Origin: Polychytrium aggregatum
Lineage: Eukaryota; Chytridiomycota; Chytridiomycetes; Polychytriales
Direction: 5' to 3'
Length of the DNA stretch: 64,000 nt
Assembly (NCBI RefSeq): GCF_025602895.1
Contig: NW_026516225.1
Span: forward strand, 434,001-498,000
This document shows, one piece after another, positions 11,752 to 21,747 of this stretch (positions are counted from its first letter, which is position 1; each line of letters begins with the position of its first letter). The position numbers were made by a program, and so were the translations under genes. Below the pieces are notes generated by a model. It did no database searches, was not told where the DNA came from, and saw only the letters and a list, made by a program, of their open reading frames with translations.

Positions 11752-14700
11752 ATGGAACGGCACCACCTCGAGCAGCAGTACCGCTTACTCTTGCAGCAGC
11801 AACAGGTCCAGCCCGAGCGCCTCCACAGCAACGTCAAGTCCTTTGAGGACTTTGTGCTGAACCACCATGCCTCTCAAAGCTTCCCTGTCAACCCGTCCCC
11901 GTATCCCTCGGTGCCAAGCGCCGTCGCTGGCTCCAAACCCATGCAGCCGTCTCAGCAACAGCAACAACAACAGCAGCAGCAGCAGCAGCAGCAGCAGTAC
12001 TCCCAGCAGCAACAACAGCAGCCGTACTATTCCCACCACACCCATCCTCAGCGCCCAGCCGGCCTGCAGCCCTCGCCCCCTCTGTCCACCGCATCGTATA
12101 TGTCGCCCGTTCCCTCGGGCGGCCAGCACTCCCTAGTGAACTCGGCCCGCCTCGCGGCTGCAAGCGACCCACACATTCATCCCGCGGTGCAGTCCACGCC
12201 TTCAGGCTTTTCCATCAGCTTCACCTCGGGTGCATCTCGGCCGCCGCCGCCGCCCCAGGGCCAGCTCGATGTTCAGTTTGCAGCCAGTCCCGACCAGCCC
12301 TCTATCCTCTCGGGCGATGGCCAGTCTTCGTTCCTGAGGCCCATCTCGCCGCTGACCGACGCCGTCGCAGCTCTACGCCAGAATGATCCCGCAGCCGCAG
12401 GCGAGAGAGCCATTCCCTTGAAGAGAACTCGGAGCACCAAGGCCTGCGACAGTACGTTTGCGCCCATCTACTCATCTGCCCATCATCTGTCCATCATCTG
12501 CCCATCATCTGCCAATCTCACATGCGCTAACTCGCCATCTCTTGCCGGTCCTCCACCCCCAGTGTGTCGCAAGAAGCGGACCAAATGCTCTGGCGTGCAG
12601 CCCTGCGAGGGCTGCCTCTCCTTCGGATTCGCTTGCAGTACGTCCAGCCGCATGCCGCCTGCGTTTCTAGAGCTCGTTTGTCGCCTTTAGCTCGGCGCTT
12701 CCCTCCGCCCTTCCTTGCCATCATCCGCTGCTCGTTCTGCTCGTACATTCGATTTCGCCCTTGCGCTCGTTGCTCCCAGTTTGCCCGCCTCGGCGTGCCC
12801 AATCATTTGTAGCGCCACCCACCGTCAGAGTGTTGCGAGACTGACTCTGTTGCTCGCTGTTTCTCGGATCATCAGCGTACAACACGCCGCAAAAGAAGCG
12901 AGGTCCGCCAAAGCGCGTGCTTGCAAAGAGCACGACGACCATCAATGACCGGTATGTTGAGCTGGTGCCGGCTGCATCTGGCCGATCCCCGTCCCCCGTG
13001 TCTTGCTCCGTCCAGGAATCCGGCACATCTCGGGGGCATCTCGGCCCCTCTCGCTCAACCTTGTATCTGGTGCTCATTCTGCGCCGGGATATTCATGGTT
13101 CTAACTCGATTTCATCCAGGCTCAAGACGGTCGAGTCCATCCTCAACAACCTGATCACCCCAGGTTCCTCCGAGCTCGTAGAGTACTCCAAGGGACACTC
13201 CGAGAGCGACGAGGAGTACTGGAACGACCATGAGGACGAGGACGAGCACGAAGATAGCGAATCCAAGGCCCTAGTCACCAAGCGCCTGAAAATCGGAACG
13301 GGTGCGCAGGACGAGGAGCCAAGTGAATGGGACAACGTCGATGGCCACATCGGAGGCGGCTCCTCGTCTCCATCCTCGTCCTCATCCAAGGGCGTCACCC
13401 GAGTCCATCGTCTGGAGAACGAGGCCGGAACCATTGCCCTACGTACGTGTGCCCATGCCTCTTGCAGCCATGCAAGTGTCGCGGGCGGCTGTGTGGTTGG
13501 GCGGCAGTTTGCTGTCTGTGGATAACGGGCCCGTCGGGGCGGGCCGGTGACTGCATCGACAGGACAAAGTGCCCGTTGGCTCGGCGCGGATGCTGTGACT
13601 GACACCTCCACAATTCCTCTCACATCCTTCTCTCGATGTGGAACTGGCTCCTACCGCGCCCAGTCGAGAATGTCGATGCTGGCATCCTGACGTTTTTTGG
13701 ACGGACCTCGACCGCCACTTCAAAGTTCTGGAAGCAAAGCCCACGCTTCAACGAGGGCGTCATGACCATCTCACTCTCGTTCCAAAGCCGCCCGCCCGAG
13801 GCCGAGGCCGAGACCTTCCCGTGCTCACCCGCTCTGGTTGACTTTCTTGTGAAGCAGTACTTTGACCACACACACACCTATTTTCCGATGGTGGACAAGC
13901 AGACCTTCATGGAGGACTACAAATCCGACCAGCATCCTGACGTATGTGTCCGCCGGGCTCTGGTCTCGGCAGCGTGCATCTGCAGGCTCCCGAGATGTTT
14001 TGCACTTTTGCCACGTCTGTCTCACATCTTCCCTTCCCGATCCGTGGCTCCAGCACTTCTTGTGTCTACTCTACGCCATCTGCCTGATCATGGCCCAGCA
14101 GTACATCACATTGAAGGAGTGGGGCATCGACAGCATCTCCGACTTGCGCAAGCAATTCTTCAGCCGCGTCCACCATCTCATCGGAAAGTGCTTCGACATG
14201 CAGCACATCAACATCCTGCACGCCGAGCTCATCATGTGTATGGTTGGATGGGGCCCCACCGTTATTGTGAGCAGCTACTTATATGCAGGTATGTGGCTGA
14301 GTTGTGCTGGACGAATGCTTGCCCTCGGTCTGTCCGTTCGCGCCATTGCATCATGACCGCCGCCAGCTGGATCGCGCCGTACATGTACCCATCTAACTAC
14401 CGCCTGTCCTGGTACTGCTCAGGCATGGCACACCGCATGGCGGTTGAGCTGGGCATGCACCGCAATCTCGATACAGTCAAGCATCCACGCTTCGATTCCA
14501 GGACGAGGGAGACCTTCCGGATCACTTGGTGCTGTCTTTACGTCATCGACCGTTATTCCAGTCTCATCACTGGACGGCCACTGGCCATCAACGACGACGG
14601 TATGCTCTTTTTCTATCGATCATTGCAGAATCACACAGTTTGCAAGCTGTTGGATAGACACATCTACTGCACAATGTTGGCTGTGTGCGAAACTGCCGCT

Positions 14701-16440
14701 TGCCAAGCCATGCAGCAACAACGGCTTGCTCTCGTTTCGTTCAGGGGCCGGACTCGAGGTTGCCCGATGCTGACTTTGATTTCCTCATTGCTGTCTCTCT
14801 TTGCTGCTGCAGAATGGGATACGCCCCTCCCTGCAGAGGCCGAGGGCACCCCCGAGCTGATCTTCCACGTTGGTCTGTGCAAAATCCTGGGCAGAATCAC
14901 GAGCTATCTTAACAAGCCTCTGTCCAAACGCAACAGCCGCAAGCGCGACGCAGAGATCACGGCGGATCTCCTTGCGCAGCTCAAGCGCTGGCATGAGCGA
15001 CTGCCGGCCCGGCTCAAGTCGGAGCCCGCTGGGCTCTGGTCCATCCAGCACCATCTGCACGCCGCCTATCACACCACAAACATCCTTGTTCGGCGCATGA
15101 CCGCCGGCCACTTTGACTCGTCCTGCGTGAAGAGCGGCCAGGCCATTGTCGGGCTCTTCAGGGCCCTTCCCATCAACCGGATCTCGAACGTCAACAAGGA
15201 CGGCCAGGCACAGACCTCCTACCGATTTGTGCACCCGATCATCGTGTACTTCAACCTCACGACGGCGACGCTGTTCCTGGATCTGCTGCTGGCCTCGATC
15301 CCAACCAAGGGCAACAAGCTGGCGCCCATCGCCTGCGACAAAGTACCCGGCGCCGAGGAACTCAAGACCACACTGGATAACTTTGTCAAGCTGCGCGAGT
15401 ACGCCATGTTCTCGATCTACTACCGCCATCTCATCATTGAGTGCATCCGGGAGCACGGCGTGCATCTCGACGGCATCACCGACAACCCCAACTCTCTGAC
15501 CGCTCCAAAGAAGGACGACTCGGGCGATGCGGATCCCGTCGCGGGCGACGACTCGGAGCGCGGCAAGTCCAAGCCCCAGACCAAATCCACCGACCGCCAC
15601 AGCTCGCCCGAGGTGGTTGGGGCCAGTCGCATCTACGAGTACTTTTCGGGCTCCGAGGCGAGTCCGGGCATCCCCAGCCCTCACACCGAAAGTCTGCGCG
15701 CCAGGACCCCTGCCTCGGAAGGCGCGTCCTATGGCGGTGTCCGGGGCCAACCTGCTCCAGCCGCCTCGCCGATCAGCTCGCCGGGCCACTCGCAAACGCT
15801 GGCTCCACAGATCCAGCCGACCTTGCAGCAGGCCAAGCCCCCGCTGCCGCCCAAACAGTCTCAGAAACAGCATCGCCAGCAGCAACAGCAACAGCAACAA
15901 CAGCAACAACTCCCTACAACGCAGCCCGTCCAGCCCTTTGGCCCGTCCATCCCCCAGGGCTCAGCGTTTTTGCCTCAAGCCGCCGGGTTTCCTGCCGCAC
16001 CGATCCAGCTCATGTCTGCGCCGGACAGCTACCCCGTCTCCAACGCGGCCACGACAATGTCGGACTCGGCACAAATCTACTATCCTGTTTCTGCCCCTGA
16101 AACGGTGACTTTCTCGACCGGCAGCAACTCGGCCTTCCAGCCCAACCTTGTCTCGAACCCATACATGATGTCTCAAATGGACGAAGCAATGCTCTCGGGG
16201 ACCACGGCCGGCCCGTCCGCAGGGTTCCTCGCCTCTGTCGTGGGCATGTCGCCGAACATGATGCACATCGACGACAAAGGCGATGGCGTGTCTGGTGCCC
16301 AGGGCATGCCGTACTACACCGGCTCGGTGTTCTCGGAGCTCCTCAACCCGTTCATACCGAGCGCCGCCCAGACCGAGTCCATGTCGTCTCCATCATCCGC
16401 ATCCACCTCGTCGCTTCCGCAAACCTTCCAGTCGCTGTAG
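11752..16440 (+). CDS. Zn2Cys6 transcription factor with fungal_trans domain and poly-Gln tracts
   Basis: Exons are 11752-12451, 12563-12637, 12876-12951, 13120-13442, 13664-13941, 14054 to about 14288, 14367-14599 and 14813-16440, giving about 1180 residues. The cluster at about 232-258 has exact spacing C-X2-C-X6-C-X5-C-X2-C-X6-C (segments KACDMCRKKRTKC and QPCEGCLSFGFACTY) and is split over three exons. A basic KKRGPPKR linker follows, then a short possible dimerisation helix (LKTVESILNNL). The middle region (LVDFLVKQYFDHTHTYFPMV, WYCSGMAHRMAVELGMHRN) is the fungal_trans regulatory domain. Poly-Gln runs sit near residues 65-85 and again in the Ser/Pro-rich C-terminal third. Such proteins bind CGG-type sites and regulate metabolism; the target is unknown. 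The cluster lies well inside the protein rather than at the N-terminus. The junction after about 14288 does not hold phase with the obvious GTATGT donor and may use a downstream donor. Confidence 0.88.
11956..12022 (+). repeat. CAG/CAA repeat encoding poly-Gln
   Basis: A mixed CAG/CAA run within exon 1 of the Zn2Cys6 regulator, encoding about 16 consecutive Gln and a second short Gln run. Confidence 0.9.
15874..15910 (+). repeat. CAG/CAA repeat encoding poly-Gln (C-terminal)
   Basis: A second mixed CAG/CAA run, in the last exon of the same regulator, within a Pro/Gln-rich region that may be an activation domain. Confidence 0.9.
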
Positions 16441-17187
16441 ACACCCAAGTTCTCCAGAGCCTGGCTCGATCTGGCTCGATCTGGTCTGATCTGGTCCAAT
16501 CCGGATCTACAGTGCGACGGACAGGCGCATCCGTGCATGAGAAGTGACTCGCTGATGCAAGCTGTCGAAGCGGCATCCGCCCACCGCACTTCCCAGGTCT
16601 GTTGTCTTGCCCCCTGGTCCCGTCTTGCCCATCGGCCATCCCGTTTCGTTCCGTCTGCTCTTGTCTCGCCTGATGATGCCTTCTATCCGAGAGTCCGCTC
16701 TCTCTGTCCGTCTTTAGCCTTGCTCTCTATTCTCGTTGTTCTTTTCATTATTGTGTTCCTCTCGCTATCCTTGATACCTGTCTCATAACCGCACGCACAC
16801 CACTATTTATTATCACATTTTCGGCTTCAATCTTGATGGCTTTTCTTGAAGCTCGAAACACCTCGCATAGAAAAAGCCTCGTGGCCCGTGTCACCCCTCC
16901 TTCCTCCCTCTCCCATGATAACGGGCATCCTTTGTTCCTTTTGTCCAATACAAGACTTTCTCCGACCAATGCTCTCCCTCCCCATCCCACCAAGCACTTG
17001 GAATCGCAGTGGTTTCTTCCCATCCCATCCGGAGATGCTAAAGCGATCTGTGCCTGGCCAGACTTGGGCTGAGCAGATCCTCCTCCGATGCGAGTCAGAG
17101 CCCTCCACTCCGTCAGCCGGTTCTTGCAGTGCGTGATGTCGCTCTTGCTGGGGTGATATCGCAGTCCTGAAGGTATTCGCCGTGCAT
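16441..17187. other. Intergenic region between convergent genes
   Basis: 3' flank of the regulator (plus) and of the unknown minus-strand gene ending at 17188. It is T/C-rich at 16600-17000. No gene or notable structure seen beyond a small direct repeat of CTGGCTCGAT near 16460. Confidence 0.5.
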
Positions 17188-18176
17188 TCAAGTCGACTGT
17201 CTTGGCTGCTCAGGCTCGGCCACGCAGGAAAGGGCGAGGCTCGGTGGCATCTGGTCAAAGTATCGACAGGCTTGCTCATGCTGCTCGTTGAGGCTCTGCC
17301 GCTCCTGGTTGAGCCGGTGCCTGTGCTGCTCGAGTTCGTGCATCACCGAGGCCCTGAACTGTTGATACTGGCTGTGCGAGTGGGTGCGTGAGTCCATGCG
17401 TGCATGTGGAGTGTAAAATGCGATGACTCTGGTCGACTGGTTCGCAAGGTGACGAGACGAGGGCGGCAAGCCGGTTGAAGAAAATGCCGACAAGATTCCG
17501 GGATCACGAAACCAGCAGTCCAGCATACCTGATCTGCTCTCCCAGCGATACCATGATGGCACTCACGGACGATCTGAATTCTGCGAGGCTCTCGGTGAGG
17601 GACGCCAACACCGGGTCGCTTGTTGGTGGGCACAAGACCTCTAGCGACATGGACTGGTGGCAGTCGTGAGCCTGCTGCCCAGCACATCAACGGAAGAAGA
17701 GCCCACGCACTCATGATGATCGCTGCCGCTACGAATTGCGACGTTGCGTCATATACCTCGACTTGATTAGAGCTCTGCCCATCGACCGATTCGGCATGGT
17801 GAGTGAGGTCTGGGGTGGTTGAAGTTCCCTGGGACCCAGCGTCGGTCTCGGCCAAGTTCGGTTGAGCGACAGGGAAGATGTCGTCTTGATTCGAGCTCTC
17901 TGGGCAGTATCGAGCAATATCACCTGGCTCGTGCATCCCTTGGCAAGGGGATCTGGCGACATCGGCGGAACAGTGTGCATTCTGTTCGGGCGAGACTGAG
18001 AGGCAGCCGAGCTCGGACGACGATGACTCAGATCGCCTCTCTTTGGGCGATTTGCTGCGGCCGAGTATCCATGACTCTGGAGAAACAAGAAAGTGGTCAA
18101 AGACGCAGACACTGGCTCCGGCCGCAACGGCAGAGAGCGCCAGCGAGTCGGAGCATGTGGACGGAGCTGCATCCAT
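17188..18176 (-). CDS. Unknown protein with C-terminal coiled coil
   Basis: Three exons (18176-17757, 17671-17529, 17371-17188) join in phase to 248 residues with clean sites (GAG/GTATAT, CAG/GTATGC; acceptors GCAGCAG and CGCACAG). The first 140 residues are Ser-rich, acidic and low in predicted order. The second exon encodes an amphipathic stretch (ASLTESLAEFRSSVSAIMV). The third encodes a Glu/Gln/Arg-rich helix with heptad-like spacing (HELEQHRHRLNQERQSLNEQ), likely a coiled coil. I do not recognise the family. It lies head-to-head with the tetraspanin-like gene across a 0.57 kb gap, so the two may share regulatory DNA. Phase agreement at both introns is the main evidence that it is real. 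Confidence 0.62.
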
Positions 18177-18742
18177 CGTCGAATCAGGGGCCGTTGGCAG
18201 GGAGGAAGCCAGGGCTCGGAACCAAGAAGATCAAGGCAGAGTCTGCCTGTGGTTGGACCTGGACCACCGCGAGCCGTCATCAGCCATACACCGCCTGTTA
18301 TATGGCACCAGTCATACACCGCCTGTCACCTGCCATCGGCTATGTCCCACCAGTCGTCTTCCACGCCATCCCCTGGATCAGGGGTCGACGCGTGACTTGG
18401 CCCAGCCCGCCATGCTGTGGTCCGTGGCTGCGATCCGAGATCCCCTCTGGCTTGTGGCGGGATGCTCTTCTCCCACCCCCGCTTGCTGCGCTGGGCGGCC
18501 CAGTGGGCTCGCTGCCGCCAAGACTGTGGTCTCCCAGGCTGGATTTGCGCGCCAAACAGCGCTCCCTTCCTCCATGCTTCTGTCGGATCCAAACGACCGC
18601 TCTTCCCTTGGCTGCTGATCCTACAAACATCGACTCACCAGCACCAGATCTTTCGTTCAGCCCGTATCTCGCATCGAGCTACATACTCCGGTCACACTGC
18701 TCCAGACTGGATTGCATCTCAACTCCCTCCAGGCACATCAAC
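18177..18742. other. Shared promoter region between divergent genes
   Basis: Divergent spacer between the coiled-coil gene and the tetraspanin-like gene. It contains a 14-base direct repeat, CATACACCGCCTGT, at 18285-18298 and 18313-18326. No TATA box is obvious. Confidence 0.45.
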
Positions 18743-20072
18743 ATGGCTGAGCAGGTTGGCATTGCCGTTCAAATCGAGTCGCTTGGCCCTGTCTCCAAGA
18801 TGCCCCCGGACACCTTTCCGCCGGCTCCAGAGCTCTACGACAAGTCAGGTCCAAAGCCCATGCTGTCTCACCAAGGCTCGGCCGCCAGACCCTCTGCCAG
18901 TCTCCTCAGCCGGAGCTACAGCCAGCTCTCGTATTTCAAGCGCATGAATCTGATGCGCTTTGGCCGCAAGAAGATTACCTTCTTGGTGGCCAACTCGGTG
19001 GTGGGTATTGTCTATGGGATGCTGTCTGCGGGTGGAATGGATATATGGAGCCAGGGGCTGTTTCCGGACCTGGCCTGGCCTGGCCTGGCCTGACCTGCTT
19101 CGGAGCACATCGGCCACCGGCTGCCATGTTTGATTCTTCCCTGGGTTGGTCCCAGTCACAACCACAGCCACAGCCACAACCACAGCCATTGTCAGTCACA
19201 GCCGCCGAGCACATCGGCCATCGGCGCTACTATCATATTAAGAACCGCTCTCTTCGTCTTGCAGTCAACATTCCTGGCCCTGTGCTATGCACTGGTCGCT
19301 GGGCTGACGCTCGGGCAGACCTACAGCTATGCGCCGGTACTCAACCTGGAGGGGCCTGAGATCCGGCTGATTCCCACTGCTGCCGCCTCTGCACTGGCTC
19401 TCACCGGGTTCTTGGGATTCGTCGGGGCTTTCATGCACCAGAAGCGAGTTGTCGCCAGCTACCTGGTCCTTCTGTGGCCCATCTTCATTGCCTGGATTGT
19501 CTCGGGGTATTATTCCTTCAAGGCGGTAGAAACACATCTCTTTGACATGAACATGTCGTCGGCTTGGGATCAGTTGGGCAGCTCTCGATCGATTGTCGAG
19601 TCTTCGGTATGTGCGTCGAGTCGCCTCATTGTGCTCTCCTCTCTCACCAAGGGCTTCTGGGTTTGAGCAACAGCGTTTCCTCAAATCTGCGCTGGCTGCA
19701 ATGGCGCTCATCCTTGCCGTCGATCTTGGGCCACCACGGATAGAGCTAACATACATACCCTTCTGGTCAACAACTCGTTGCCGTCGCCACCTTCTGGCCC
19801 TTGGACTGCTTGACATCCAGCTCATGTGCTGCGGTTTCTACAACTCGCTGGACCGCAGCTTCCCAAACTCAGTCTGCCCCGATTTCTCGACCTTCAATGC
19901 GACAGATATCTCCATCTCCAGCGCCGAAGCCTATCCAGGCTGTCAGGACTACTGGCTGCCGCTGGTCCGTACCTTTCTCAAGGTCAACTACATCGCCTCG
20001 TTTGTGTTTGCAGCCGACTCGCTTGTCATCATAGTCATCACGCTGCTGGTGGCGAACCACATCTACGACTAA
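18743..20072 (+). CDS. Tetraspanin-like membrane protein
   Basis: Exons 18743-19000 and 19265-19606 are clear and in phase. The last runs from about 19746 to 20072, giving about 308 residues. The first 70 residues are a Pro/Ser-rich cytoplasmic tail. Membrane segment 1 is created across the first intron (FLVANSV then STFLALCYALVAGLTLG). Segments 2 (IPTAAASALALTGFLGFVGA) and 3 (LVLLWPIFIAWIVSGYY) follow. After a large loop bearing the tetraspanin CCG motif (LMCCGFYNSL) and further Cys residues (SVCPDF, PGCQDYW), segment 4 (SFVFAADSLVIIVITLL) ends six residues before the stop. Tetraspanins organise membrane microdomains; fungal ones act in polarity, infection structures and wall biogenesis. The acceptor of the last exon (CGGATAGAG) is weak, and a small extra exon may lie between 19640 and 19745. 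Confidence 0.72.
19071..19094. repeat. (CCTGG)n repeat in intron
   Basis: Four to five CCTGG units inside the first intron of the tetraspanin-like gene. A CCACAG/CCACAA-rich run (19157-19190) lies in the same intron. Confidence 0.8.
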
Positions 20073-20414
20073 GTCGTAGCGTATGGCTCTCTGCTGCCCA
20101 CTCGATGGGCCCTGGTGTCTGGCGTTTGATATCCTTTGCGGGCGGCTTTGAAATGGAGTTCATGACCCCACGGGTTGTTGAGTATATGTATATACAGTCT
20201 TTACATACGTGAATGAAATACTTGAATAACAGGGCTGAGTAAGGAGGCCTGAGCAGTGCTTATCAATCAATGATTGCTTGTACCAAACTCCGTCCGCTAC
20301 AGTGTGAGCACATCTGGGAGCCGTTGAGCTCGCTGGCCAAGTACACCTCGATAGCTCCCTGCAGGCCACTTTGCCTGTGGTGGTGGAAGAACTGCTCGGA
20401 TTATTCGAGAAAGC
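20073..20414. other. Intergenic region between convergent genes
   Basis: Short AT-richer spacer (TATATGTATATAC near 20183-20195) between the convergent tetraspanin-like and F-box-like genes. It is likely 3' untranslated sequence for both. Confidence 0.5.
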
Positions 20415-21470
20415 TCAGACGGCGGCGAGTGGGTGCATATCCCCTGCCTTGGTGTCGCTGTAGATCGAGTCGAGGCGGGCGACCAGTCCATGGAGCAGCC
20501 GCAAGAGCACGCGGTGGAGATACGATCCCTGGGTTGATGCATCGCCGTCAGTGTCGGTGCCGGTGTCGAGATCAGCTTGATGGAACTGCACGGCGCTGAT
20601 AGAGTCCTCTCGACCTTCGATCGCAATACACTTTGCGCCAAACAAGGTCATCAGGCGGTAGCGTTGCTCGTGCAGCGGATCGGCGGTAATATACGAGTCC
20701 CGGTCGTCCGCCTCGGGATGCACTCCCACAGCTCCGTCGACGACTCTGCGAAGCATCTTGCCGGCCACGAGCGTCTGGATGTGGCTTTCAGCATCGGATC
20801 GTCCCTCTGAGCCGTCAAAGTAGATGGCATGGCCTCGAAGCTCCGTTAAAAACGACTCCATGGGCACCGATGTGCACGCAAGCGTCTTGATCCGAACCAC
20901 CATCGGCTCGAGCTCGCTCTCCGTCGCGAGGACAAACGACAGGGAAATGGCGCATTGAAATCCAGGCGCGGGCCCTTTGTCTGGGGATCGGGGAGTAGTT
21001 GCAGAAGCCGGCAGGGTCGTCGGTGCCGACAGCTCTCTGATTAATACAACCTTGGTCAGAGTCGTTCTGCGCTCCGGAACTACTATCCGGGGACGAAACG
21101 GCCCTGGGAACCGGTACCGCGAGCGTGGGTCGGCGACCAGAGTTTCACTCGATATTGACTGGCTAGAGAGGGCTCTCTTCATCCGCCTGAGTTGGCGACA
21201 GATCGAGTCAGCCAATGGGTCGATCTGATGGCGGAGCACTTGCAGCGAGCCAGCCCATCGAATGGGATAGCTCGAGATGTACGAGGCACCAACGCTCAGC
21301 ACTTGGCAAGCAAGCTGGGCGGAGCACTGACGCAGCCTCAGCAGATCTCCGAGGGCGAGGTACTGAGTGATCTGCTCGAACACTTCGCATGGCATGCCTG
21401 CCAGGTCCGTATATTCGCAGCGATGCTTGTTCGGATTCGTCATAGCTGAGGGGAGGCCGAGTGCATTCAA
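20415..21470 (-). CDS. F-box-like protein
   Basis: A single uninterrupted frame of 351 residues from the ATG at 21470, or 342 from the ATG at 21443. Residues about 24-55 (LAGMPCEVFEQITQYLALGD, LLRLRQCSAQL) match the F-box pattern: hydrophobic-P-x-E-[VL]-hydrophobic positions, then an L-rich second helix. F-box proteins bind Skp1 and recruit substrates to SCF ubiquitin ligases. The remainder has no recognisable repeat (no LRR or WD40). It carries a Pro/Ser/Thr-rich insert (about 150-170) and a helical C-terminus (LHRVLLRLLHGLVARLDSIY). The lack of introns contrasts with most neighbours and is shared with the other F-box genes in the window. The substrate-binding part is unknown. Confidence 0.7.
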   Translation of the reverse strand: MNALGLPSAMTNPNKHRCEYTDLAGMPCEVFEQITQYLALGDLLRLRQCSAQLACQVLSVGASYISSYPIRWAGSLQVLRHQIDPLADSICRQLRRMKRALSSQSISSETLVADPRSRYRFPGPFRPRIVVPERRTTLTKVVLIRELSAPTTLPASATTPRSPDKGPAPGFQCAISLSFVLATESELEPMVVRIKTLACTSVPMESFLTELRGHAIYFDGSEGRSDAESHIQTLVAGKMLRRVVDGAVGVHPEADDRDSYITADPLHEQRYRLMTLFGAKCIAIEGREDSISAVQFHQADLDTGTDTDGDASTQGSYLHRVLLRLLHGLVARLDSIYSDTKAGDMHPLAAV

Positions 21471-21536
21471 CCGAGGGAGCGACTGAGAAGGCGACTGATC
21501 AACTCTGGGTCAGGGGAGCGAAAGTGCAGGCCGGAT

Positions 21537-21577
21537 TGTGCTGTGCTGTGCTGTGCTGTGCTGTGCTGGGCTGGGTT
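21537..21577. repeat. (GTGCT)n repeat
   Basis: Six or so GTGCT units degrading to GGGCT, in the flank between the F-box-like gene start and the asparaginase 3' end. Confidence 0.85.
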
Positions 21578-21747
21578 GAACTGGCGATTCGAGGACAATG
21601 GTGGCAATCCCTCATCCCCACATCGGCACTGCAATCACAGGACAAGCGAAAGCCTCGCTGCTGGCATATGCCATGGTATTGACGCTGTCAAAACAAAGGC
21701 AGATGACGCTCCCGGTCGCGAATCGGGGTCGTTCAGTCGATGTCGCT

